A stretch of 64,000 bases of DNA from Antonospora locustae (lineage: Eukaryota; Microsporidia): positions 204,254-268,253 of the forward strand of contig CM017448.1 in assembly GCA_007674295.1 (NCBI GenBank), read 5' to 3'. The position numbers and the translations under genes were made by a program. This document shows, in pieces, positions 27,474 through 35,548 of the stretch. The notes beneath the pieces are model-generated. The model had not been told where the DNA came from. It did no database searches and saw only the letters and a list, made by a program, of their open reading frames with translations. The first letter of the stretch is position 1, and the number at the start of each line of letters is the position of its first letter.

Positions 27474-28124
27474 AGACAAAAAAGCGTATGTCGCATGGTG
27501 TCTGCCTGAAAATGGCACACATGTTTCCTGTATCTGTGTAGCTTTTGAGGATTTAAAACACAGCACCTTTGCTATTTGTTTGTGATGGATCAGAAACTTG
27601 GTTGCTAGAAGCTCAGGCTTTTTAATATATAATCCCTAACCTTGAACACTGTACTGAACAAAACGCAAGTAGATCTGAGTCCAGTGCTCTAGAAATACAA
27701 GTTTTATTCTTCATACCATTATACGCCTTTTGGCATGTTCAAATACACCCGAAACATCTTCAAACTCTTCTTTCTTCCTACTTTGATGCTGATAACAACT
27801 TTACTCTAGCTTTCACACAGCAAATCCATTACATAAGGAATCTTGCTCGACACTTTAATAACATTATTTTATCTCACAACATCTATTATTATAAACAATG
27901 GAAAAATGTGATTCTAGGGCAAAATATAACTGCTCAGCTAGCAGATGCTGAACTGAAAGATTAGCAAACAAGCTTTCCTAGGTGAATTTTAGAATATGCC
28001 TTGATGAGGTCTGCGATTATGGTAGAAACTCTATCCTTTGCATCTGCAGTGCATACTTTTGTATCTGAACTACACGGTGCATAACGTACTTAAACCTAGC
28101 TATTTCATGCTAATAAACACACCC
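27474..28124. other. Intergenic, 651 bp
   Basis: AT-rich. No tRNA, rRNA or family member recognised. It includes a 24-codon plus-strand frame near 27736 encoding a short hydrophobic peptide (FKYTRNIFKLFFLPTLML), which could be a micro-protein or chance. Confidence 0.5.
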
Positions 28125-28292
28125 ATGCACAGAGATCTGTTTTTTGATCTAGAAAGCAACGATACGGAGCTTGAGTACAACTCAGATGTGAGTGTGGACT
28201 TTCTAGAAAGCGATGAGAGCGGAATGAGCTGTGGCGAAGCAGCAGAGCTCAAGGCAGAGCTACTAAGGCTCAATAAACTAAAGGATCTGTAA
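28125..28292 (+). CDS. Small acidic hypothetical protein, 55 residues
   Basis: The ATG at 28125 directly follows ACCC, the local start signature; the frame upstream has only one other ATG (28107). The product is strongly acidic and serine/aspartate-rich (LFFDLESNDTELEYNSDVSV) with a short helical, leucine-rich C-terminus (ELKAELLRLNKLKDL). No family recognised. An acidic tail plus amphipathic helix suggests a binding partner of a basic protein, but that is only composition. Confidence 0.6.
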   Translation: MHRDLFFDLESNDTELEYNSDVSVDFLESDESGMSCGEAAELKAELLRLNKLKDL

Positions 28293-28371
28293 AGGTGTAA
28301 TGCTTTGCTACAAACTTACACTAGAATAGAGATCTATCCACGAAGTGCAAATGCATTGTGCTTCACAGGTG

Positions 28372-28689
28372 CTAAACTGGTATGCTATCTCTGCTGCTTA
28401 ACTTCTCTGTAACTATGTTCCAATCTACCTTTTTAAAACGACTTAGATCAAGCTTGGGGATCCCAATGAAAACAATGCTTTCGCCGCGTATAATGTGTAG
28501 TCCTACCTTTCTTTCAGAAAACATGTTTTCAAAAAATATGCGCTCGGTTGCGTTCTCCAGCGTTATGTTGCTAAACTGGTCAAAGGATCTAAAAATGCCA
28601 TATAGATATTTGCCATCGCGCATGTGCACAACGACCTTCTTATCTAAAAACATTTCGTTGTCGTGTGTTCCAATAATAGGCTCGTCCAT
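28372..28689 (-). CDS. LSM1: U6-like Sm protein LSM1, mRNA decapping activator
   Basis: 105 residues from ATG 28689, the first ATG in frame. Sm1 motif: LDKKVVVHMRDGKYLYGIFR, with SFDQFSNITLENATERI; Sm2: GLHIIRGESIVFIG. The SFDQFSN and IRGE wording is LSM1-specific. LSM1 replaces LSM8 in the cytoplasmic LSM1-7 ring that binds deadenylated mRNA and triggers decapping. CCCC lies six bases before the start. The C-terminal tail (about 25 residues) is short compared with yeast. Confidence 0.92.
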   Translation of the reverse strand: MDEPIIGTHDNEMFLDKKVVVHMRDGKYLYGIFRSFDQFSNITLENATERIFFENMFSERKVGLHIIRGESIVFIGIPKLDLSRFKKVDWNIVTEKLSSRDSIPV

Positions 28690-28868
28690 AGCGGGGTTTC
28701 TTGTTTTTGGATACAAAAGAGAGTCACGAGCACAAGCCTTTGTATTGTCTTATGCCTGACAGCATGCTGGCGCTTGCAATGCTCTGCACTTCTACACACA
28801 GTGCCGCTTGATGTTGCCCATACAAGGATACATATCTGATTTAATAAAAGCTAGACCCAAATGCATAT

Positions 28869-30227
28869 ATGATTAAACTACCGTTCACAGCAAGAGAAAG
28901 CATTCTCACACACTCCAAGAGACACTGGATTACCGTTTCGGAAGGTTATACATCTTCACCTGCGGAGGACGCTGTGTTTATATCAAAGGTGCTGGCTCGC
29001 TCTGTGTTTCTTCCTTTGAACAGGTCCTTTCTGCTTGGCTTGTTTCAGAACTCTGGTTACGCTCTGCTAAAGCTGGGACAGTGGATGTCCACACGACGAG
29101 ATATACTTCCAGAAAAAGTTTGCGACGTTCTTTCTCAGCTAAGAGACAGTGCACCGCAGCATTCTCTTGCAGAGTCATACAGAAGCATCGATATAAACGG
29201 CATTTGCCTTGGAGAGATAATAGGGTCAGGCTCTGTTGCCCAGGTTTACAAGGCTAGATTTAATGGAAAGGACGTAGCAGTAAAGGTGCTGCATCCTGGA
29301 ATCAGATATAAGATCGAAAGAGAGCTTTCAACCATATCAAAGATAGTTTGTATTCTCTCTAACATTAGCTTCTTCAAGTCATACGATCTGAAGAGCCACC
29401 TTGATGAGTTTCGTAGAGGATTTCTGTCACAGTGCGACATGCGAAATGAGGCACGTAACCTGAGACTTCTAAAGATGCTTAATCAAGACATTACAATTCC
29501 AGAGCCCATTTATGCAAGCGAGCACGTACTTGTTGAAAGCCTGATTTCTTTTGACGAGATCACAAGCAACATAGATGAAACGTTTGTAACAAAATGCATA
29601 GACTTTCTAATGCGTGTTGTAAGTCGCCAGCGACTTGTACACATAGACCTTCATCCCGGAAACATTAAAAAGACAAAGGATGGAAAAATTGCACTATTGG
29701 ATGCAGGTCTTTGTAAGTGTCTGACCAAAAGAGAGCACAAGAACCTCCATGATCTTGTGTTTGCTCTGCTGTGTCGTAAAAGCGGAAAAAGAGCAGGTGA
29801 GCTTCTGGTGGAACGACTTCCAAGAAATGCACTTGTTGATAAGAAAAAATTCTCCACAGATTTTGACGAAGTTTTTCGACGGCATCTTCTGAAAGCAACA
29901 AGAACCACTCCCGCTTATTCATTCTTCTCTCTTTCCTGCATTGCACCAGGTTATGTGATGGAGCGTTTTGCTCTTTACTTCGATATGTCCAAGGCACGAC
30001 AAGTTGCAGACGACTTTCACAAAGTCCTGACCTCACACGGCGTAATACTTGACTCTACATACTCACACATTCTGGCAAGCATGCTGTGCTTCGAGGGAAT
30101 TTTGCAAAAGCAGCATCTGTCTCCTAAAAACAGACAGATGAAGCAACTTATGTTGAGGAAAACACCGCTACTACAGTTTTTGTACTGGGACTTTGTGGAT
30201 CGAATGAGTGAAGTACTCCACAAATAG
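28869..30227 (+). CDS. ABC1/UbiB-family atypical kinase (ADCK2/Cqd1-like)
   Basis: A 452-residue UbiB-family protein. Signs in order are ALLKLGQWMSTRRDILPEKV (the family-specific KxGQ motif), IIGSGSVAQVYKARF, DVAVKVLHPGI (catalytic lysine), VHIDLHPGNIKK (catalytic Asp/Asn), and LLDAGLC in place of DFG. The KLGQW...TR and DAG variants are closest to ADCK2 and yeast Cqd1/Mcp2 proteins, which act in mitochondrial quinone or lipid handling. No clear transit peptide is seen. Microsporidia have only mitosomes, so the target process is uncertain. Confidence 0.9.
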   Translation: MIKLPFTARESILTHSKRHWITVSEGYTSSPAEDAVFISKVLARSVFLPLNRSFLLGLFQNSGYALLKLGQWMSTRRDILPEKVCDVLSQLRDSAPQHSLAESYRSIDINGICLGEIIGSGSVAQVYKARFNGKDVAVKVLHPGIRYKIERELSTISKIVCILSNISFFKSYDLKSHLDEFRRGFLSQCDMRNEARNLRLLKMLNQDITIPEPIYASEHVLVESLISFDEITSNIDETFVTKCIDFLMRVVSRQRLVHIDLHPGNIKKTKDGKIALLDAGLCKCLTKREHKNLHDLVFALLCRKSGKRAGELLVERLPRNALVDKKKFSTDFDEVFRRHLLKATRTTPAYSFFSLSCIAPGYVMERFALYFDMSKARQVADDFHKVLTSHGVILDSTYSHILASMLCFEGILQKQHLSPKNRQMKQLMLRKTPLLQFLYWDFVDRMSEVLHK

Positions 30228-30403
30228 GCAAAGCACGCACACAACAGCAGTTGGAAAAGAAGAAAGCAAGTCAACATCAAAGACTTTTTGAGTGGCACTC
30301 ACTCTACCCTTCTGCATTGTATTATGTTTGCCTCCATTCGATTCTTTTTATTTTTAAATCCCGCCATTTAAATGCCACTCGGAGGGGATGTTGGCCCGCA
30401 AAA

Positions 30404-30748
30404 ATGAAAAAGTACGTGATTTTCAAAAAACCTTACATACTCGTAGAAGATATGAGAAGAAGATACCAGTCATTCTACAAGGAATACGAGGACAGAAAGC
30501 CGACTCTTTCTCTTGATAGTCCAATACTTGGCTGTCCGTTTCTTGAAAACAAAAAAGTCAGGTTTCAAAAAAAAAAAGAAACTAAGCCTGGAATGTGTGA
30601 GGTCTGCTATACGAAGTACACAGACTACAGAGCACATGTTCAGGAAGCAGAACACCGAGAGTTTGCCACTGATGACAGAAATTACAGAGAGATAGACATG
30701 TTCATAGCAATGCTATCTAGCGAAAATGCCAATGCAAAAATGTTATAA
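30404..30748 (+). CDS. DBF4: Minimal DBF4-like activator of Cdc7 kinase
   Basis: 114 residues from ATG 30404. Motif M is visible as FKKPYILVEDMRRRYQSFYK, and a Dbf4 zinc finger (motif C) as KPGMCEVCYTKY...HVQEAEHREFA with C-x2-C...H-x5-H spacing. Motif C binds and activates Cdc7, and motif M contacts it as well. Yeast Dbf4 has about 700 residues with an N-terminal BRCT-like domain, which is absent here. This would be one of the smallest DBF4 proteins. CCC lies about nine bases before the ATG. Confidence 0.87.
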   Translation: MKKYVIFKKPYILVEDMRRRYQSFYKEYEDRKPTLSLDSPILGCPFLENKKVRFQKKKETKPGMCEVCYTKYTDYRAHVQEAEHREFATDDRNYREIDMFIAMLSSENANAKML

Positions 30749-30887
30749 GCACTGATGCGGCATTAAGATGTCGATAGCTACATGATTTAATAAATAAAGC
30801 ACTACTTTGGTAGCTACCACATAAATATATGCCAGCATGGCGAGCACAGAGCTGCTTTTCCTAAGCAGAATACCGTCTGGTATCAGC

Positions 30888-31601
30888 TTATTTTGCCTTG
30901 CCCTGCGTATTCTGAACCTCTGCAAGAATAGCTCTTACATGTTCCATATCAAGATAGCTCGTCGAGGCTCCCTTGAAGTGTAGAACCTCAACTATGCTTG
31001 CTTCCTTTTCTCCAAATTCCCTTACAGATGCAAGTATTGAAAACATTTTTGAAGTTGCCTCGTCCAAGCAAGGTGTACTATCGGAGAACTCCTTTTTCAT
31101 TGCGGTGTTGATTGCATCCTCGTTTTCGCCGTAGCACTTTCCCCTCCACTCACCTACAGTTCCACTGGGGTCTGTGGAGAACATCACGTACCTACCGTCC
31201 TCCTCGCCTATGTACAACATCGCGACGCCAAAAGGCCGTGTTCCACCCATCTGAGTTAGCCTCTGCTTCATTTCACCGATATTCCGTGCAAGAGTACTAA
31301 CTGGGTATGCAATGCCAAACTCTTCAAGGACGTCGTGTGCCTTCAGACGTGCATGTTTGACAACACGAATACAGTCTGAAAATAGCCCGCTAACAGCACA
31401 GTAAATGCTGCTGCAGACTTTGTATATCTTCTCTTGTCTACCTGCGGACGAGCCCTTTTTTATACCTAGGAGCAGGACGCCGTCAGTGCACACAAGCCCG
31501 GCTATTGTGCCTGCATTTGCAACGTTCTTTATTGCATACTCAACCTGCAGGATTCTTCCCTCCTCTGTGAAAACATTTGCTCTCTTCTCAGTTGTAGACA
31601 T
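30888..31601 (-). CDS. PRE9: 20S proteasome subunit alpha-3
   Basis: 237 residues starting at ATG 31601, directly after CCC (an upstream ATG at 31616 lacks this). Signs are FTEEGRILQVEYAIKNV and GGTRPFGVAMLYIGEEDG, then FSTDPSGTVGEWRGKCYGEN. The LLYIGW-like block and WR..C.G pattern fit alpha-3 (PSMA4). It contributes its N-terminal tail to the closed gate of the core. The Rpt6 ATPase at 5.6 kb is the regulatory partner class. Confidence 0.91.
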   Translation of the reverse strand: MSTTEKRANVFTEEGRILQVEYAIKNVANAGTIAGLVCTDGVLLLGIKKGSSAGRQEKIYKVCSSIYCAVSGLFSDCIRVVKHARLKAHDVLEEFGIAYPVSTLARNIGEMKQRLTQMGGTRPFGVAMLYIGEEDGRYVMFSTDPSGTVGEWRGKCYGENEDAINTAMKKEFSDSTPCLDEATSKMFSILASVREFGEKEASIVEVLHFKGASTSYLDMEHVRAILAEVQNTQGKAK

Positions 31602-31747
31602 GGGTAACAGGCTCATAAGCAGCTATGCACTGCACAGTGCTGTAACAACCGGAATGCAAAAAGCAGCACCTGCATGTAAACGAAAAGAAAAAAAGCACCT
31701 TAGAAACGACAAGAACGGCACCTTATTCACAACTCATACTGCAAAAA

Positions 31748-31820
31748 CTCTCCCTCCGGGATTCGAACCCGGGTCGTACGCGTGACAGGCGTACATGCTT
31801 AACCCCTACACCAAGGGAGA
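31748..31820 (-). tRNA. tRNA-Asp (GUC)
   Basis: 73 nt with a perfect 7-bp acceptor stem (TCTCCCT with AGGGAGA), D arm GTGTAGGGGTTAAGC, anticodon stem TACGC/GCGTA with loop CTGTCAC (anticodon GTC), and T arm CCGGG TTCGAAT CCCGG. Discriminator base is G. No intron. It lies between PRE9 and TMA20. Confidence 0.97.
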
Positions 31821-31939
31821 TGCTAAGAGAGCGTGACACTTATATGATCTCTCAAAGTTCTTAGGTGAACAGAACGTGCTTTTCAACGTTTTTGAGCTTG
31901 CATGTTTTGAGGACATGTTCTCAGTGGCCACCCTTTAGA

Positions 31940-32443
31940 ATGAGAATTGCTACAAAGATAGAGGTGATTTCAACCTCTATACTTGGAAAACAAGACAGAA
32001 AGTCATTAAACAAATCTCTGAGATACATTCAACTGGAGCAGCACATGGAGTACAAGCTGCACAAGTGTAGGGGTAAGATAGCAATCGTAACTGAACAAAG
32101 CATACCATTGTTGTTTTCATTTCATAAATCCCCATACTTGCCAACTCTGCACTTATTGAGAAGAGGAATCTCATTAGTAAAGCAGGCGTATCTTGACAAG
32201 GGGGCGCTCAATCCCATTTTAAAGGGCGCTGATGTGATGTGTCCTGGTGTGTACAAGTACAAAAGCCAGATTGAGGACCAGTGGGTGCGCGGAGATACGG
32301 TTGCCGTGTTCATAATAGACCATGGCCTTCTAGCTGTAGGGATAGCAGAGATTGGAAGTGAGGAGATAACAGATACATCTACAGGGGCATGCATTGTTGT
32401 TCTCCACAGACGGGAGGACCCAATATACAACTTTCAAGCATAG
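31940..32443 (+). CDS. TMA20: PUA-domain translation protein Tma20 (MCT-1)
   Basis: 167 residues from ATG 31940, the first ATG in frame. The PUA domain is in the C-terminal half: QAYLDKGALNPILKGADVMC, PGVYK, and DTVAVFIIDHGLLAVGIAEI. The N-terminal domain carries YLPTLHLLRRG. Tma20/MCT-1 works with Tma22/DENR in recycling and reinitiation of 40S subunits. Length is close to the yeast protein (181). CCC lies eight bases upstream. Confidence 0.9.
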   Translation: MRIATKIEVISTSILGKQDRKSLNKSLRYIQLEQHMEYKLHKCRGKIAIVTEQSIPLLFSFHKSPYLPTLHLLRRGISLVKQAYLDKGALNPILKGADVMCPGVYKYKSQIEDQWVRGDTVAVFIIDHGLLAVGIAEIGSEEITDTSTGACIVVLHRREDPIYNFQA

Positions 32444-32547
32444 TGATTAGCATTCTGCAGAAGTACTTGAGGTGTGAAATGTGTCGATACTGTTACTGAA
32501 GAAATAGATCTGTGCATAATACATTTAAAGTTATTCTGAGCCCCAAA

Positions 32548-33171
32548 ATGACCAACAGAGAAGAAGAAAAGCACATGGATGTGTTTGAGGAGCTAGGTAA
32601 GTATAACACCATCATTGCATATTCTGATGGCAGGGATGACTTGTCAATCTTTGAGAAAAACGCGGGATGCAGCAAGACTTATGTTGATTTGAGAGTGTCT
32701 GAAAAGCTGAGATGTAAGTTTGTGGAGCACTACAATATTGAGAAGCTACCATGCATGATCAAGTTTGGGTGTAAGATTTATAAGGACGGAAATTTGGAAA
32801 AAGCACTCCTGGAGGCAAGCGAGAAAGAAACCCAATACTACATGCGCCTGGTAAGTGATTTAGTAGGCAGCGCTAATGTCTTTATATTTATAAAAGGTAG
32901 AGCATCTGCTCCAAGGTGCAAGTTCACTCGACAACTTCTGAGTATCTTTGACAAGGAGAGACTGATTTATGGAAGAGACTTTCTTGACTTTGATGTGCTT
33001 ACAGATCATGTATTGAGGGAGAAACTGAAAGCTTTGCACAATTGGCCTACATTTCCCCAAATATTTGTGCAAGGCAAGTTTCTAGGTGGAATCGATGCTT
33101 TGAAGGTAGCCATAGAAAACGGAATGTTCCATAAAATGCTGAATCGAAAAGATAGTAAAGTCCCTCCATGA
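32548..33171 (+). CDS. GRX4: Monothiol glutaredoxin, Grx3/4-like with altered active site
   Basis: 207 residues from ATG 32548 (CCCC seven bases upstream). An N-terminal thioredoxin-like domain (about 1-80) lacks the usual WxxxC site. The C-terminal glutaredoxin domain (about 100-200) includes FIKGRASAPRCKFTRQLLS, then NWPTFPQIFVQGKFLGGID. The NWPTxPQ and GGxD blocks are those of Fe-S cluster-carrying Grx3/4. The active site, normally CGFS, is CKFT here (residues 124-127): the cysteine is kept but Gly-to-Lys is unusual. It likely serves cytosolic Fe-S and iron handling. Confidence 0.9.
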   Translation: MTNREEEKHMDVFEELGKYNTIIAYSDGRDDLSIFEKNAGCSKTYVDLRVSEKLRCKFVEHYNIEKLPCMIKFGCKIYKDGNLEKALLEASEKETQYYMRLVSDLVGSANVFIFIKGRASAPRCKFTRQLLSIFDKERLIYGRDFLDFDVLTDHVLREKLKALHNWPTFPQIFVQGKFLGGIDALKVAIENGMFHKMLNRKDSKVPP

Positions 33172-33379
33172 ATGCGAAGCAAGGCGTACTGCTGAGCAAA
33201 ACATATCTGTTGCGCTTTCCCTTAAATCATCGCTGTGCAAAAGCAGGGTAAATATGTGAACTATAGACGTTAATGTAACAAAACACGGCGGAATATACTG
33301 TTTTGTAACTGTTGCTAGGTTTTATCATGAAACACATTGATTTTGTCGAGACAATTCAAGAAGAACTCAGGCTTCTGCG
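33172..33379. promoter_or_regulatory. STE24 leader with an 18-codon upstream ORF
   Basis: An ATG at 33327 opens an 18-codon frame whose TGA (33381-33383) overlaps the STE24 ATG. It could be a regulatory upstream ORF, or the true N-terminus of STE24 separated by a one-base indel. Confidence 0.35.
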
Positions 33380-34615
33380 ATGAGGGCGGCGGTTTTTGTG
33401 TTTATTCTGGCAATATTTTCTGCAACACTAATCACACTTGTGCACGAACTTATAACCGTGCGTCTTAACAAGAAATACCTAGAACGGCAAGAGCCAAACC
33501 TTCCTCCAAACTCAAAAACAATGATTTTTGTAAGAAAGAACATGGGAAGGTTTTTTGAATCACAGAAAAAGGCCTCAAAAAAAAGAGAAAGACTATTGTA
33601 CAGAGATCTCTGCGAGCAGCTGCTGTTCATTAGCATAAGCTCTCTGTTTCTGTTTAACGCACTTCAAAAAAAGCTTCTGCAGCTGTCTGAGAACCGAATT
33701 ACAATTTTAAAAGGTGGAAACAATGTACACAACGTAAGCGAGATAAATGTTGTATGTCTTCTTTTCAGTGCGTACCTTTGTGTCCATTTTTGGTTTTCGG
33801 GATATGCAACTAACATCTGGGACGCTGCAAAGCTGTACATGTGTCTCTTTTTCGGATACTTTTTTGTATTTCCGTTTGTTTGTATCATTATTCTCGCACT
33901 TCTCCGAAGCTTTGGTGTTAAGATTATTGTTGCATGCTATTTAGCTTACATACTGAAGACGCTGCCAGACATATTCTCTGTTGATCCTCTGGACAAGGCT
34001 AACATGGTAAAGATATCGGTGGAACGCTTTCCAGACGAAATACAAGAAGCACTTGCAAAATACAAGCTTTCTGAAAACGTGTATGGAGAGAAAACACCGG
34101 GAAGCACTATGAATGCAGCGCTTATTGGGTATGGAAAAAAGACACGGATTGAAATATATGGCGATATTGACCAGCTAGACGAGAACAAGCTCTTCTCAGT
34201 ATTTCTGCACGAGCTAGGCCATGCATATGAAAATAGTCTTTTCAAGAAGGCAGGCGCATACTTTTCCCTTGTCCTTGTAGAATGTGTGCTTGCAATGCTT
34301 CTGTACCTCTGGATATCCCCTGAGTTCACGCAGGAAAAACTGGCAAGGTCTGTTGTGTTTCTGTTGATGTCTCTAATATACAAGATGTGCATTAGACAAT
34401 GGCTCTTTACAAACTACAAGATGGTTTCACAACACTCTGAGATTGTATCCGATTACTTTGCAAAGCACTATGGTTACAACAACGACCTAGCATCAGCACT
34501 GTACACAATAGCCCTGGACAGCCACGACTATGTTAGACCAAACGTACTTTACAACATTCTGAGAAGCGGCCATCCATCTATCTATGATAGAATTGAATAT
34601 CTAGTTGAGAAATAA
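33380..34615 (+). CDS. STE24: CAAX prenyl protease 1 (Ste24)
   Basis: A 411-residue multi-pass zinc metalloprotease. The HELGH zinc motif is at 277-281 and the third-ligand motif HSEIVSDYFAKHYGY near 352-366. Membrane helices flank both, as in the Ste24 barrel. It removes the last three residues of prenylated CAAX proteins in the ER. The chain is slightly shorter than yeast (453). HMG-CoA synthase elsewhere in the window feeds the same prenylation route. Confidence 0.94.
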   Translation: MRAAVFVFILAIFSATLITLVHELITVRLNKKYLERQEPNLPPNSKTMIFVRKNMGRFFESQKKASKKRERLLYRDLCEQLLFISISSLFLFNALQKKLLQLSENRITILKGGNNVHNVSEINVVCLLFSAYLCVHFWFSGYATNIWDAAKLYMCLFFGYFFVFPFVCIIILALLRSFGVKIIVACYLAYILKTLPDIFSVDPLDKANMVKISVERFPDEIQEALAKYKLSENVYGEKTPGSTMNAALIGYGKKTRIEIYGDIDQLDENKLFSVFLHELGHAYENSLFKKAGAYFSLVLVECVLAMLLYLWISPEFTQEKLARSVVFLLMSLIYKMCIRQWLFTNYKMVSQHSEIVSDYFAKHYGYNNDLASALYTIALDSHDYVRPNVLYNILRSGHPSIYDRIEYLVEK

Positions 34616-34745
34616 ACAAACTTATACACGTATGCAGCATGTATTTTTTAGCATCTTTATACGACGGGTACTTGACTCAAGCATCACACTTCTGTGCTGC
34701 ATGTATCTGAGGCGTGAGACACGCAGAAAGACAGAAAACCCCTCC

Positions 34746-35450
34746 ATGTCAAGTGCAAAGCATGATGTCAATACTTACAGCCCAGAGGGAAGGCTGTACC
34801 AGATAGAGTATGCCATGAAGGCATCTAACCTGGGGACCACGATTCTAGGAGTTGTGACAGACGACTTTGCAGTGCTGATATCTGAAAAGAAGAAGGTCAA
34901 TCCACTGCAGAAGATTGAGTCAATAAAAAAGCACTACAAGATATCTGATCACATGGCATTTGGATACAGCGGAATTGCGGGCGATGCAAGAGCCATCGCT
35001 GACATAGCGCGAAAATTTTCACTGCACCACCAGAGGATGTACAACGAAAACGTGACTGCAGAGTCTCTTCTAAAGTACCTGTGCTCTCTTGCACTCAAAT
35101 TTGGCGAGAAAGACGAGTCAAGAAAGATATTTAGCAGGCCCTTTGGGTCATCAATTCTTGTTGTATCGTACGAGGAAAAGCCCAAGATGTACCTTTTGGA
35201 ACCTTCTGGATCGTACAGAAGATACAGGGCAAAAGCCCTAGGATCTGTAGCACCAAACCTAGAAAACGAGATAATGGGGCTGGTAAACGAAAGTACCACA
35301 CAGGAAGCGATTATTTCGGGTGCGTTGGGAATGCTAAGAACAGTAATGAGAGAGTCTCTTACATACGAAAACGTAGAGATCTTAACTGTTAGTAAGACCG
35401 GAGTGAAGAACTTTACTGCCGATGAAATCAAGGTAATTCTTCATGAATGA
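34746..35450 (+). CDS. PUP2: 20S proteasome subunit alpha-5
   Basis: 234 residues from ATG 34746; the frame runs further upstream into the STE24 end but that part has no family match. Signs are VNTYSPEGRLYQIEYAMKAS, LGTTILGV, FSRPFGSSILVVSY and EPSGSYRRYRAKALGS. The VNTFSPEGRLFQVEYA wording and RPFG without a GGx(R) prefix indicate alpha-5 (PSMA5). CCCCTCC immediately precedes the ATG. Confidence 0.91.
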   Translation: MSSAKHDVNTYSPEGRLYQIEYAMKASNLGTTILGVVTDDFAVLISEKKKVNPLQKIESIKKHYKISDHMAFGYSGIAGDARAIADIARKFSLHHQRMYNENVTAESLLKYLCSLALKFGEKDESRKIFSRPFGSSILVVSYEEKPKMYLLEPSGSYRRYRAKALGSVAPNLENEIMGLVNESTTQEAIISGALGMLRTVMRESLTYENVEILTVSKTGVKNFTADEIKVILHE

Positions 35451-35548
35451 AGGTGTATCGAAAGGTTTACTTGAACACGCTTGCTGCATCAGTTTCTCTG
35501 TTAGTCACTGTCCGCACGGACCAAATTTACTTTGCATGTTCGAAATTG

